From Flexicrinis sp001567485 (lineage in GTDB: Bacteria > Chloroflexota > Anaerolineae > Aggregatilineales > Phototrophicaceae): a DNA stretch of 64,000 nt. Where the stretch lies: contig SZPI01000054.1 of the NCBI GenBank assembly GCA_030263635.1, positions 1 to 64,000 on the forward strand, written 5' to 3'. Within the stretch, counting starts at the first letter, position 1. Each line of letters opens with the position of its first letter. Both the position numbers and the translations under genes were made by a program. Shown piece after piece: positions 27,301-35,170 of the stretch. A model generated the notes under the pieces. That model worked only from the letters and a program-made list of their open reading frames with translations. It was not told where the DNA came from and made no database searches.

Positions 27301-28311
27301 ATCAGCAAAGTGACCGGTGGTGTGATCGCGCTAATGGTGGGCTGGGGGATCGTTGGGCTGGCCGCCGTCAGCATCGTCACCAATCTGATCACGCTGGGCG
27401 TGCTGCTGTGGGGCGCGCGCGATATCCTGCGGACGACTCGTGGCGCGCGGCCTGACCTGACTGTGGTGCGTTCGATGGCCGGCCAGAGCTGGCCGCTGAT
27501 GCTCAACCACTTCCTCGCCACCGTGTTTTTCCAGATCGACATCGTCATCCTCGAAGCGATGAAGGGTGAGCGAATCGTCGGGCTGTACCGCGTGGCGTAC
27601 TCGTGGCTGCTGGCGATCAATGTCGTGCCAGCGTTCTACACGCAGGCGCTGATGGCGACGATGAGCCGTCAGGCCGCCGACGACCGCGCTGCCTTGCGCA
27701 CGACCTACCGGATGAGCATCAAGCTGCTGGTGGGGATCGCGCTGCCTTTCGCCGTCGTATTCACCCTGCTGGCCGAGCCATTGACGTGGCTGTTGGGCGG
27801 ATCAGCCTATCTCCCCGATGGGCAGATCGCGTTGCAGATCATGGTGTGGAGCATCCCCATCGGCTGGATGAACAGCCTGACGCAGTATGCGCTGGTTGCG
27901 CTGGACTTGCAGCGCCGGGTGACGCGTGCGTTCGCCGCGGCGTGCATGTTCAACATCGTCACGAACATGCTCTTGATTCCGGCGTACAGCTATCAAGCCG
28001 CGGCGCTGACCACGATTGCGTCCGAGCTTGTGTTGTGCGTGTATTTCGCGCGCCTGATGCAAACCGGAATCGGAAAGGTCGGTTGGCTGGATCTGCTGTG
28101 GAAGCTGTATGCCGCTGCCGCCGTCATGCTGATTGTGACCGTCGTGGCGGCCGCTGTTATTCCGCTGCTGCTGGCGGTCATCATAGGCGGGGCGGCGTAC
28201 CTCGCTGCGTTCGTGCTGCTCCATCCGTTCGATGCGGACGAACTGGAACGGCTCAGCGCGGTGCTGCCACGGCGGGCCGTACAGCTTATGGGCTGGACGA
28301 GCGCCGCTTAA
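24340..28311 (+). CDS. YfhO-like membrane protein fused to a polysaccharide flippase
   Basis: Single frame of 1323 codons. Residues 1 to about 830 resemble YfhO-family multi-pass proteins (GT-C-like, linked to glycosylation of teichoic or lipid-linked sugars): the LLPAENLYQWEPFYTYRDE loop, GEIPLWNPYQFAGIPF, many helices and a soluble domain near 570-800. From about 837 (MRNTVAPIMLNLFNRGIDFA) to the end it resembles a Wzx/RfbX-type flippase with about 12-14 helices, which moves lipid-linked glycans across the membrane. ATG 24340 follows AAGGGA. An internal ATG at 26848 with GGTGG upstream could start the flippase part alone. The fusion suggests that sugar transfer and export are coupled. Confidence 0.85.
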   Translation: MRRDLPIIALLFFLPLILFWPQTMGGKTLLPAENLYQWEPFYTYRDEAGAPDRPHNHLLSDLVLQNMQWKTFTRQQFADGEIPLWNPYQFAGIPFLAAGQQQVLYPLGVLYVILPLAAAYGWFTVIHLWLAGVFMFGFVRALGTSRFAAVLAAITYQLCAMLVTSAVFPMIIGAAIWLPLILLAVEFILRGRTLAGRTAAPLWAAVGALAVGCSVLSGHAELTIYTLLIAGYFAGARLLGLLLARQPILSVAGKAGWLLGMVAVGLLLSAVQLVPLVEFVQTNWRAERSSLEQVLSYAHPARDLVQFLLPNFYGSPAHHAYFDLFGGGWQPALTQPDGLQVIDWGIKNYVESALYVGILPLALAVFALLAPRQTGRPPYRLIFAVLGIASLTFMFGLPTYAAVYVLPGINQLNTPFRWIYGFTVAVAVLAAFGADAVAQNRARARAMGRTLIGAGAVLALGLLVARLTFDLWAPHVEPIVMGMEKASAAFSDMAMFFSYQAPNVLILAVVTVGSGWVLLRLFGDIDRVRPVTVGAIALLAADLMLASWGFNAASDPVLLEYRPPALHYLIEHGDDGRYLTLNRDGQRDILQANMTLRDGLRDVRGYDSIISSQFVAYMRAAYPQSQLDFNRISALYGWMDIPAILNSARFQLLGVRYLVMHLDTELNATGWTEVYSDRAVRIYENESALPLAAVLPPDSADITLDQPLDPALFTGNEARLVSDSGRERVYAVDPDGDALLFVSETYAAGWKAFVRPSGAPETEEREVPVGRVFENFIGVSLNADSPIDVRLIYSPSSFQIGAFGSVIGVALTLLMGGVWAWRALFDRRPDAGGTRLMRNTVAPIMLNLFNRGIDFAFASVMFRILGPERAGEYYYAIVIFGWFDIFTNFGLDVYLIREAGRLREQAAALFSGTTLFRLILAGAAIPLLLAFLLIRQALSDPLSGDVLLTIALFYVGLIPGSFSKGLTSLYYAFDRAEYPAMVTSLTTISKVTGGVIALMVGWGIVGLAAVSIVTNLITLGVLLWGARDILRTTRGARPDLTVVRSMAGQSWPLMLNHFLATVFFQIDIVILEAMKGERIVGLYRVAYSWLLAINVVPAFYTQALMATMSRQAADDRAALRTTYRMSIKLLVGIALPFAVVFTLLAEPLTWLLGGSAYLPDGQIALQIMVWSIPIGWMNSLTQYALVALDLQRRVTRAFAAACMFNIVTNMLLIPAYSYQAAALTTIASELVLCVYFARLMQTGIGKVGWLDLLWKLYAAAAVMLIVTVVAAAVIPLLLAVIIGGAAYLAAFVLLHPFDADELERLSAVLPRRAVQLMGWTSAA

Positions 28312-28314
28312 CGA

Positions 28315-28803
28315 TCATCGGCACGCCGGGGATGGTCGCGGGATATACCGCTGAGTCAGCTGTGCGCTCACGTCAAACCGCTGCAGCACACGTGCCTCGA
28401 TCTGCGCGAAGTTCGCCCCGATACAGCTGCGTGTTCCCCCGCCGAACGGGAGGTGTGAATACGGAGCAATCGCGGTTCCGGGGGCGAATCGTTCCGGGTC
28501 GAGCAGCTGCGTGATCGGGTCGGTGTCGATGCGCCACAGCAAGTTTTCGCGCTGCTCGCCCAACACCCACCGGCACGCTTCGGGGCCGGAAAGCACAACC
28601 GGATTGAAACCGGGCAAATTGATACGGAAGATGTCGCCGGGGTCATTACGCATGACCGGGAGCGCGGCCATGACGGATCGCTCACGCTGGATCGCACGCA
28701 GCGCCTTGAGGCCAATCTGAGCCGTCAGGGTGGGGATGGGTGCGGCCCTTGCGTGACCGTGGAGACCGCCGCGTATTATCGCATGTCCCGATGAGTGGAA
28801 CAC
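28315..28803 (-). pseudogene. Cytochrome P450 remnant, middle deleted
   Basis: A 162-codon frame joins the two ends of a P450. The first about 90 residues (IQRERSVMAALPVMRNDPGD, GFNPVVLSGPEACRWVLGEQ) match the N-terminal part; then DPERFAPGTAIAPYSHLPFG and the heme loop FGGGTRSCIGANFAQIEARV match the C-terminal part. Roughly 300 residues are missing between LLWRIDTDPITQLL and DPERF, including the I helix and the ExxR motif, so no working enzyme can form. The join is in frame. It lies immediately downstream of the Bax-inhibitor terminator and converges on the YfhO-flippase gene. Confidence 0.75.
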
Positions 28804-28805
28804 AC

Positions 28806-28842
28806 AAAAAGCCCCGGCAGGCGATCAACGCTGCCGGGGCTT
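28806..28842 (-). terminator. Rho-independent terminator of Bax inhibitor gene
   Basis: Stem GCCCCGGCAG / CTGCCGGGGC (28811-28820 and 28831-28840), followed on the minus strand by TTTTT (28810-28806). Strong terminator 25 bases after the Bax inhibitor stop. Confidence 0.9.
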
Positions 28843-28864
28843 AGGTGGGTTGGGTGCGGCGTTC

Positions 28865-29632
28865 CTAGTCGTTGCGGCCGAACAGGCGCAGCAGGAACAG
28901 GAACAGGTTGATGAAGTCGAGGTACAGTTCCAACGCGCCGTAGATGCTGACCTTCAGCACCATGTTACTGTCGTTCTGGATCGCCGGGTTTTCGGCCATG
29001 CGCTTGATCTTCTGCGTGTCGTAGGCGGTCATGCCGACGAAGATCAGGACGCCGATGATGCTGATGATGTAGTCCAGCCCGCTGCTGCCGAGGAACAGGT
29101 TGACGAGCGACGCGACGATCAGGCCGATCAAGCCCATCATCAGGTACTTGCCCATCGACGTCAGGTCGGACTTCGTCGTATAGCCGTAGACCGACATGAT
29201 GCCGAACAGGATCGCGGTCGAGCCGAACGCCTTGAAGATCGTCGCGTCAGCGTACACTACGAGCACAGACGACAGCATGACGCCCATGAGGGCCGCGTAC
29301 AGCATGAACAGGCCGGCGGCTAACGTTGGGCTGAGCCATTTGCGTGTCAAACCGATGCCCAAGACGATGGCGAGCACGAACGTCGCGATCACCGAACCGA
29401 AGAGGACGACGGGGCTAAGCCAGATGCTGTTGGCGCCGGTCGCGAGCGCCGTTTCGATCTGATTGCTTACGAAGAACGCGACGAACGCCGAAACCGCCAA
29501 GCCCAAGAACATCCAGACGTAGACAAGGCGCATAACGGAATTCATGGTGATGGTACTGACCGGGTTGCTCGCAATCGCGTAGTCGCCGCCCGGCTGCATC
29601 CCAATTGGGGAGTCGTTTCTAAACAGAGCCAT
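28865..29632 (-). CDS. Bax inhibitor-1/YccA family membrane protein
   Basis: Seven-helix membrane protein of 255 residues of the TMBIM/BI-1 family; bacterial members such as BsYetJ are pH-sensitive calcium leak channels and YccA modulates FtsH. The first helix is in MRLVYVWMFLGLAVSAFVAF; the family signature follows in VGMTAYDTQKIKRMAENPAI, and the C-terminal ALELYLDFINLFLFLLRLFG with its polar tail is typical. An acidic pair expected in the pore is present as Asp in TAYDTQK and SGLDYI. Monocistronic, with a -10 box at 29670-29665 and a strong terminator. Confidence 0.93.
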   Translation of the reverse strand: MALFRNDSPIGMQPGGDYAIASNPVSTITMNSVMRLVYVWMFLGLAVSAFVAFFVSNQIETALATGANSIWLSPVVLFGSVIATFVLAIVLGIGLTRKWLSPTLAAGLFMLYAALMGVMLSSVLVVYADATIFKAFGSTAILFGIMSVYGYTTKSDLTSMGKYLMMGLIGLIVASLVNLFLGSSGLDYIISIIGVLIFVGMTAYDTQKIKRMAENPAIQNDSNMVLKVSIYGALELYLDFINLFLFLLRLFGRND

Positions 29633-29664
29633 GCTAGGGTCTCCTGACTCAAACTGACGGTGTC

Positions 29665-29670
29665 ATTATA
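29665..29670 (-). promoter_or_regulatory. TATAAT -10 box of Bax inhibitor gene
   Basis: Perfect TATAAT on the minus strand, 33 bases before the ATG. No consensus -35 was found. Confidence 0.4.
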
Positions 29671-29745
29671 GCGGGTAATTGTTAAGCCGCCGTAAATTCC
29701 TGCCCGGCGCTACCCAAGAGTTTGGGGGTGTCGAGCGTTCATAAT

Positions 29746-29773
29746 TTGTGCCGCGCCGTATTCCCTGTATAGT
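29746..29773 (+). promoter_or_regulatory. Promoter for SBP/VWA cluster
   Basis: TTGTGC (29746-29751), a 16-base spacer and TATAGT (29768-29773). The transcript would start near 29780, just ahead of the ATG at 29808. Confidence 0.45.
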
Positions 29774-29807
29774 TGAGTCGGTATGCGCGGAACGCAAAGG
29801 GGAAAAG

Positions 29808-30857
29808 ATGCGGCGCGGAACCATTTTCATCATCCTATTTGTGTTGATCGCCGCGGCGCTCGTAGCAGCGACCACACTGCTGCGCAGCCAGCCGCCGGTG
29901 GAAATTGACGTCGCCGTCGATCCGCTGGCGGAGTTGTGGCTTCGTGCCGCGGCGCTCGAATTCAACACGTCTGGCGTGACCGTTGGCGTGGGCCGGCCCG
30001 TTCGCGTCAACGTCATCGTCGCGCCGGGGATGCAGATTCTCAACGAGCCGTGGTCATCGAGCAATCACCCGGATGGCTGGATTCCGGCGTGGTCGGGGTT
30101 TGCTGCTGGCATTCGCATGGCTGTGACGGCGAACACCGAGGCGCTGTCGCTGGCGCGCACGCCGCTGGTGTGGATGCGCGATGCGTCTGAGGACAGCGCG
30201 ATCTCCGCCCTGACGTGGGATGGTGTACAAGAAGCGGCGGCGTCGAATCGGATCAATGTCGCGTTTTCTTCGCCTTCGCTTTCGGTGCAGGGATTCGCCG
30301 TGGTAGTTTCCGGCGCGGCGCATTTCCACGATTCGGGCGTGTTGACCGATACGCAGTTGAATGATAAAGCGATGCGCGATTGGTTGAAGCCGGTCATCGA
30401 CAGTGTGCCGAACTTCAACACCATCCCGAACGATGTCGCGACGTATGTCGCCGGGCCGCAGGGGCGCACCGTCGATGTCGCTATCGGGCCGGAAAGCCAG
30501 TGGCTGGCCTCGCTGGACGTGCTTGCGCGCACATATACACCGGAGTTCGCGTATCCTGATTACCCGGTGATGTTCGATTTTCCGTATATCACGTTATCGA
30601 GCGCACAGACCACCGGCGACGAGCGCGCCGCATCGCAGGCGTTCGCGTCATACCTGCTGGGTGACGCACAGCAGCGCGCGCTCGACAGCTACGGCCTGCG
30701 GCCCGCGCTCGGTGAACCGCCTGAGACATCCGCAAAATTCGTCGCGGCGGAACCCTACGGGATCATGCGCCAGCTTCCCGGTCTTCAGGCGGTACAGATT
30801 CCGCAGTCCTCTGCCATCAGCGGCCTGCGCCAATGGATACTCAGCAACGGCGGCTAG
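29808..30857 (+). CDS. Membrane-anchored SBP_bac_11-like protein
   Basis: Protein of 349 residues with an N-terminal anchor MRRGTIFIILFVLIAAALVA lacking a lipobox, then a binding-protein-like extracellular domain. Segments such as PVEIDVAVDPLAELWLRAAA, FAVVVSGAAHFHDSG and the C-terminal LPGLQAVQIPQSSAISGLRQ recall the SBP_bac_11 (molybdate/phosphate-binding-like) family. The ligand is unknown. ATG 29808 follows AAGGGGAAAAG. Only 35 bases separate it from a lipoprotein with the same kind of domain fused to a VWA domain, so the two probably act together on the cell surface. No permease or ATPase accompanies them. Confidence 0.7.
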   Translation: MRRGTIFIILFVLIAAALVAATTLLRSQPPVEIDVAVDPLAELWLRAAALEFNTSGVTVGVGRPVRVNVIVAPGMQILNEPWSSSNHPDGWIPAWSGFAAGIRMAVTANTEALSLARTPLVWMRDASEDSAISALTWDGVQEAAASNRINVAFSSPSLSVQGFAVVVSGAAHFHDSGVLTDTQLNDKAMRDWLKPVIDSVPNFNTIPNDVATYVAGPQGRTVDVAIGPESQWLASLDVLARTYTPEFAYPDYPVMFDFPYITLSSAQTTGDERAASQAFASYLLGDAQQRALDSYGLRPALGEPPETSAKFVAAEPYGIMRQLPGLQAVQIPQSSAISGLRQWILSNGG

Positions 30858-30892
30858 CCGCTTCCACGGTCGGTTCTCGAAGGAGTCTTCGT

Positions 30893-32635
30893 ATGTCATT
30901 CAAACGATTAGTGCTCGTGATGCTGCTCGCAGTCGCGGCTCTCAGCGGATGCGATCAGGGTGGTAATGGATCCACTGGCGGAATCCCTGCCAACGCCATT
31001 CAGATCTCCATTGTGTATTCGCCGGAGTTCGCGCCGTTCATGCCGGCGCTGATGGATCAGTTCAACTCGGCCTATGCGGAAGGGCGCAATCCGGTCACTG
31101 GCGCAGCGCTGGCGTCGGGCGAAAAGCCAATCTACATCACGGGTAAGGACGGCTCGTCCGGCACGGTGATGCAGGGGATCGTCAACGCCATCATCGCGCC
31201 CAACAACCAGAACGTCGAACGCCCGACGATCTTCTCGCCGTCTGTCAGCCACTGGCTCGCGCTGGCGAACTTCCAGAGCGGCCGGCAGTTGTTCGATCTA
31301 GCCGACACGCAAGCCACCGCCCTCGCGCCGGTCGTCATGGCGATCTGGGAAAGCCGCCTGAACGCGATCCGGCAGACGGTCGGCTATGACGATGTCGGCT
31401 GGGAAGAACTGCTGCAAGTGTTGAACAGCCCGAACGGTTGGCAGGACTTCGGCCTGCCGAACGCACGCCGGCAGGTGTACTACGGGCATACCGACCCGTA
31501 TGTGAGTTCGACGGCGCTTTCGACCCTCATCGCCGAGTTCTACGCGTCGGCGCGGTCAAACGGGTTCACGGGCCGCGTTCTCACGCTTGACGAAGTACGG
31601 GATGAAGACGTGCAGGAAGGCGTGCGTAACATCGAGCAGTTGATCCGCCATTACTCACGCCGGACGACGGAGTTCAAGGAGTACATCGCGCAGGGAACCG
31701 AGTATCTCGATTTCGTCGCGTTGGAAGAGAACGACCTGATCTACATCAATCAGGGTAAGACGTCGCTCAAGCCGCCCGAACGGCTCGTCGCGCTGTACCC
31801 GAAGGAAGGCACGTTCTGGCACGAGCACCCGATGGGCATCGTCAATGCGGACTGGGTCACGGCTGAACAGCGCGAGGCCGCGCGTGTCTTCGTTGATTTC
31901 ATGCTCACCGAGCCGGTGCAAGAGCTGGTCATGGAGAACGGCTTCCGCCCGGCTAACCCGGCGGTCGAGCTGGCGTTCCCGTTTGTGCCTGAGAATGGTA
32001 TCGACGTCGACGGCCCGCCTGAGGTGCTGAACGTTCCTGATCCGGAAGTCGTCGCTGAGATTCAGCAGAGTTGGTCGTTTGTGAAGAAGCAGGCCGACGT
32101 GCTGCTGGTGATCGATGTCTCCGGCTCGATGAACGGCGACAAGATCACGCAGGCACGCACCGCGGCCGAGGCTTTTATCAACGCGCTTGAGGTTGATAAC
32201 CGCGTTGGGCTGGCCGTGTTCAGCGACGATTATCGCGAGGTTATCCCGATGAACCGGCTTGAGAGCAACCTGAATCAAATCCTTCCGGCAGTCCGAAACG
32301 TGCGCGCTAACGGCGGCACCGAGCTGTATCTCGCTGTGCAGCGCGCCGTCGAACAGATGTCGGCGGTCGACGACGCGAATCGTATACGCGCTGTGGTGGT
32401 CTTGAGCGACGGTCAGGACACCGGCACACAGGGCGTCACGCTGGCCGACGCCACGCGCGCGATCGGCGCGACGCGAGAAGATGTGAACCCGGTCATCGTC
32501 ATCCCGGTCGCGTATGGCAGCGATGCCGACATCAACGCGCTGAACGCAATCGCCCGCGCCAGCGCGACCCGAGTCGCGTCCGGTGATCCGTCGAACATCG
32601 GCGCGGTGCTGGACATCATTTCCAGCTACTTCTAA
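30893..32635 (+). CDS. Lipoprotein with SBP_bac_11-like and von Willebrand A domains
   Basis: Surface lipoprotein of 580 residues. Signal peptide MSFKRLVLVMLLAVAALSGC gives lipidated C20. Residues 40-380 form a solute-binding-like domain (IQISIVYSPEFAPFMPALMD, YIDFVALEEN-type region near 280). From about 400 a VWA domain follows with a complete MIDAS: DVSGSMNGDK (DxSxS), a Thr in NGGTELYLAV and Asp in VVLSDGQDTG. VWA domains bind protein partners through a metal ion, so a ligand-sensing adhesion or scaffolding role is plausible. ATG 30893 was chosen for the lipobox. The function is undescribed to my knowledge. Confidence 0.85.
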   Translation: MSFKRLVLVMLLAVAALSGCDQGGNGSTGGIPANAIQISIVYSPEFAPFMPALMDQFNSAYAEGRNPVTGAALASGEKPIYITGKDGSSGTVMQGIVNAIIAPNNQNVERPTIFSPSVSHWLALANFQSGRQLFDLADTQATALAPVVMAIWESRLNAIRQTVGYDDVGWEELLQVLNSPNGWQDFGLPNARRQVYYGHTDPYVSSTALSTLIAEFYASARSNGFTGRVLTLDEVRDEDVQEGVRNIEQLIRHYSRRTTEFKEYIAQGTEYLDFVALEENDLIYINQGKTSLKPPERLVALYPKEGTFWHEHPMGIVNADWVTAEQREAARVFVDFMLTEPVQELVMENGFRPANPAVELAFPFVPENGIDVDGPPEVLNVPDPEVVAEIQQSWSFVKKQADVLLVIDVSGSMNGDKITQARTAAEAFINALEVDNRVGLAVFSDDYREVIPMNRLESNLNQILPAVRNVRANGGTELYLAVQRAVEQMSAVDDANRIRAVVVLSDGQDTGTQGVTLADATRAIGATREDVNPVIVIPVAYGSDADINALNAIARASATRVASGDPSNIGAVLDIISSYF

Positions 32636-32648
32636 GGTCGTTGTATGA

Positions 32649-32689
32649 GGCTGGCTGGTGTGCCTACCGGGACGCCAGCCAGCCGTTTT
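32649..32689 (+). terminator. Rho-independent terminator after VWA gene
   Basis: Perfect 10-bp stem GGCTGGCTGG / CCAGCCAGCC (32649-32658 and 32675-32684), followed by GTTTTC. It ends the SBP/VWA transcript and shows that the sortase gene begins further downstream. Confidence 0.8.
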
Positions 32690-32747
32690 CTACTGTACGC
32701 TTAACCTATCCCGGCAGATTACAACGGATAGGAACCTGTGTATCCGC

Positions 32748-32753
32748 TATAAT
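32748..32753 (+). promoter_or_regulatory. TATAAT -10 box of sortase gene
   Basis: Perfect TATAAT, predicting a transcript start near 32760, so that ATG 32785 (with GAGGAT ahead) is favoured over ATG 32752, which overlaps the box. The -35 region is poor. Confidence 0.5.
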
Positions 32754-32784
32754 GGCGCCGTTGAATGACCGGATTGAGGATGCC

Positions 32785-33843
32785 ATGCGGGATCGGCGCC
32801 CCGTTGACGAACTCTCGATTGAAGAACTAGAGCGCATTCTGGCGATCCGTAAGCGCGAACAGCGGATGCAGCGGCTGAAGCGCTTGAAGCAGGACGGCCG
32901 TGTTATGCCCGCTGCGGCTGCACCCGCGCAGGCCGTGCCGCAAAGCGCGTCTGTCCAGCAAGAGGCGTCTGCGCCAGCGCAGAAGCCGCCACCCGCGCCG
33001 AGGCCAGCGCCGCAGACCTCAGAGCCGCGCTTCGAGGACGATCTCTTTGCTGAGCGCCCGCCTGAGGATCCTGAACGCGCGGCCCAGCGCAAGACCATCA
33101 TCAACCGTATTCTGCTGGCGGTGGAGATTGCGGCGGTTGCCGGACTGCTGTTCTTGGGCACGGGCATGATTATGTCGATCAACGCGCTGGAGCAGGAGAC
33201 GCGCGCGGCGCAGGAACTTGCGAACCAACAGCGCAGCGCGGGTATCCCCACGCCAGAACCGACGTCGATCCTGACCGTCCGCATCGAGGATTATGTGCTT
33301 CCCGGCGGGCACGTCATCGAAGCCGACGACACGGTGCGCTTCAACCTCGAAGAATTCATTGACGATGTCCCGTCTCACCTGCGCGTCGCCGTGCAGCAGC
33401 AGGTGTTCCCGGTGAACATCGTACGGCCGCCAGAGACGCCGGAGACAGCGCGCTCGATCAGTATCCCCCGCTTGAACCTCGATCAGTCGATCGTGCAAGG
33501 AACGGACTGGGACGCCCTGAAGGAAGGCGTGGGCCAAGTGCAGAACGGGGCGCATCCGGCGGCAGCGACCGGTAACGTCGTGCTAGCTGCCCATAACGAC
33601 ATCTACGGCGAGCTGTTCCGTGACCTCGACCAGATGCAGGTGGGTGACGAGTTTACAATTCGCACCAATTCGCGCACGTTCGTCTACCGTGTGCGCGAGA
33701 CGCGAATTGTCGATCCGACCGATACGTTTGTAATGGACGATCAAGGGGTGCCGACGGTGACATTGATTAGCTGCTACCCCTACCGCGTCAACAATAAGCG
33801 GTATATCGTAGTGGCAGACCGCGTTGACAACGCGGGTGCATAG
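32785..33843 (+). CDS. Sortase with cytoplasmic helical N-terminal region
   Basis: Membrane-anchored transpeptidase of 352 residues of the class D/E sortase type. A charged helical N-terminus (SIEELERILAIRKREQRMQR) and an Ala/Pro/Gln-rich stretch come first, then one membrane helix near residues 108-130 (AVEIAAVAGLLFLGTGMIMS). The sortase barrel has the catalytic His in VVLAAHNDIYGELFRDLD near 270, Cys in TLISCYPYR near 329 and Arg in NNKRYIVVADR near 337. Sortases attach proteins with an LPxTG-like signal to the envelope, but no such substrate is seen in this window. It shares a transcript with a small tail-anchored protein. Confidence 0.9.
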   Translation: MRDRRPVDELSIEELERILAIRKREQRMQRLKRLKQDGRVMPAAAAPAQAVPQSASVQQEASAPAQKPPPAPRPAPQTSEPRFEDDLFAERPPEDPERAAQRKTIINRILLAVEIAAVAGLLFLGTGMIMSINALEQETRAAQELANQQRSAGIPTPEPTSILTVRIEDYVLPGGHVIEADDTVRFNLEEFIDDVPSHLRVAVQQQVFPVNIVRPPETPETARSISIPRLNLDQSIVQGTDWDALKEGVGQVQNGAHPAAATGNVVLAAHNDIYGELFRDLDQMQVGDEFTIRTNSRTFVYRVRETRIVDPTDTFVMDDQGVPTVTLISCYPYRVNNKRYIVVADRVDNAGA

Positions 33844-33866
33844 ACGAGGAAACGAGGCGGACACGT

Positions 33867-34274
33867 ATGCCACCGAAGAAGAAGGCCGGCGGTCAGAAGC
33901 GGATCAATAAGGACGTGCTTGAGCGCGCACGTCAGCAGGCCCGTGCGTTGGAGCAGCAGGACGGCGACATCGCGGATGCGAGCGTACCGGCGGCTGAATC
34001 GGCATCGCCGGCGTCCGCGGCGCCTTCGTCCGCACCGGTGCGGCGAAGCGTATCGACCGCCAAGCGCCTGCGCGAACGCAACGAAGAAGCACGCAAGAAG
34101 GCGCTCACCGCTGACGAGATCACCGAGCTTCTGGCGCACCCGACCAAGATCGTCACGCCTGAAGAACTACGCGCACAGTACGGCTTCGTTCTGGCCGATT
34201 TGCGGAGCATGGGATTGTTGGCCGCGGCGTCGTTCGGCGTATTGATCCTGCTGGCGCTGGTGCTGCCGCACTAG
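33867..34274 (+). CDS. Hypothetical tail-anchored membrane protein
   Basis: Unrecognised protein of 135 residues. The N-terminus is lysine-rich (PPKKKAGGQKRINKDVLERA) and helical, the middle is Ala/Ser/Pro-rich and probably disordered, and a charged helix with a possible coiled coil follows (TAKRLRERNEEARKKALTAD). One C-terminal membrane helix ends the chain (LLAAASFGVLILLALVLPH), so the bulk faces the cytoplasm. It starts 23 bases after the sortase stop and ends before a terminator, so it is probably a sortase partner. The similar N-terminal composition of both proteins is suggestive only. Confidence 0.7.
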   Translation: MPPKKKAGGQKRINKDVLERARQQARALEQQDGDIADASVPAAESASPASAAPSSAPVRRSVSTAKRLRERNEEARKKALTADEITELLAHPTKIVTPEELRAQYGFVLADLRSMGLLAAASFGVLILLALVLPH

Positions 34275-34334
34275 GCGAGGCGTCGAGTGCGCGGGGGGAT
34301 CGTCGATCTCGCCGCTTGTTGAACCTATTAGAGT

Positions 34335-34357
34335 CCGGGGCTGAGTCCCCCGGTTTT
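34335..34357 (+). terminator. Rho-independent terminator
   Basis: Stem CCGGGG / CCCCGG (34335-34340 and 34348-34353) with a 7-base loop and TTTT after it. It ends the sortase operon and supports a downstream start for the Crp/Fnr gene. Confidence 0.65.
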
Positions 34358-34390
34358 GGAACGTTAGGTGAGTTGATCGTAGGGCGTGGA

Positions 34391-35098
34391 GTGATCGCAA
34401 ACACGCAGGCTCGGTGGAGCAGTGTCCCGGCTTTCGCAGGTTTAGATGACGTGAGTCTGCGCCGCATCGGCGCTGCGGGCCATCCGCACGCGTTTCAAGC
34501 AGGCGCCGAGATCTTCTGTGAAGGGACGGCGTGCGCAGGGCTGCATATCGTCACCGAGGGCTTGGTGCGCATTTACCGTATCAGCCCGGAGGGCCGGATG
34601 CACACCCTCAGTCTGCTGCGTCCGCCAGCGACGTTCAACGAGGTCGCCGCTGTGGATGGCGCATCCAACCCGTATAATGCCGTCGCGGTGACCGCCAGCG
34701 AGGTGGTGATCATCAGCCATCACGCGCTGGTGGAACTGCTGGCCGCCGATTCGGCGTTCATGGCGCGCACGCTCCAGTGGATGGCGCGCGTGAACCGGGA
34801 CTACATCGAACGTCTTGAGGACATGACGTTCCGCAGCATTCCGTCGCGCCTCGCCAAGCTGTACCTGCATGAGACGACCTACGCCGACCAGATCGGCGAA
34901 TCGCCGTCGCGCTTGTCTCAGGAGGAGATCGCCGCGATCCTCGGTACCACGCGCGAAGTCGTGGGGCGTGCGCTGCGTGCGCTGCTGAACGCCGGCTTGC
35001 TCAAGAAACGCGGACGCCTTGTGTTTGTCGCGGATCGCGCGGGGTTGGAGAGCCTTGCCGAGTCGAATGTCATGCCAGCGGCGATCCCTGAGCGTTAA
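34391..35098 (+). CDS. Crp/Fnr family transcriptional regulator
   Basis: DNA-binding regulator of 235 residues. The cNMP-binding-like beta roll runs from FAGLDDVSLRRIGAAGHPHA through EGLVRIYRISPEGRMHTLSL; a long helix follows, then the winged helix-turn-helix LSQEEIAAILGTTREVVGRA. The phosphate-binding cassette of true cAMP receptors (RxS in a conserved loop) is not evident, and the few cysteines do not form an Fnr cluster motif, so the signal is unknown. The frame is open from 34316, but that would overlap the preceding terminator; GTG 34391 is preferred. Confidence 0.85.
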   Translation: MIANTQARWSSVPAFAGLDDVSLRRIGAAGHPHAFQAGAEIFCEGTACAGLHIVTEGLVRIYRISPEGRMHTLSLLRPPATFNEVAAVDGASNPYNAVAVTASEVVIISHHALVELLAADSAFMARTLQWMARVNRDYIERLEDMTFRSIPSRLAKLYLHETTYADQIGESPSRLSQEEIAAILGTTREVVGRALRALLNAGLLKKRGRLVFVADRAGLESLAESNVMPAAIPER

Positions 35099-35170
35099 CG
35101 GCCGGCGCTTGCAAAACCGGCACAGAAAAGTCACACTTGGGCGACGACCTAACGCGGCGGGGGGCCGGAG

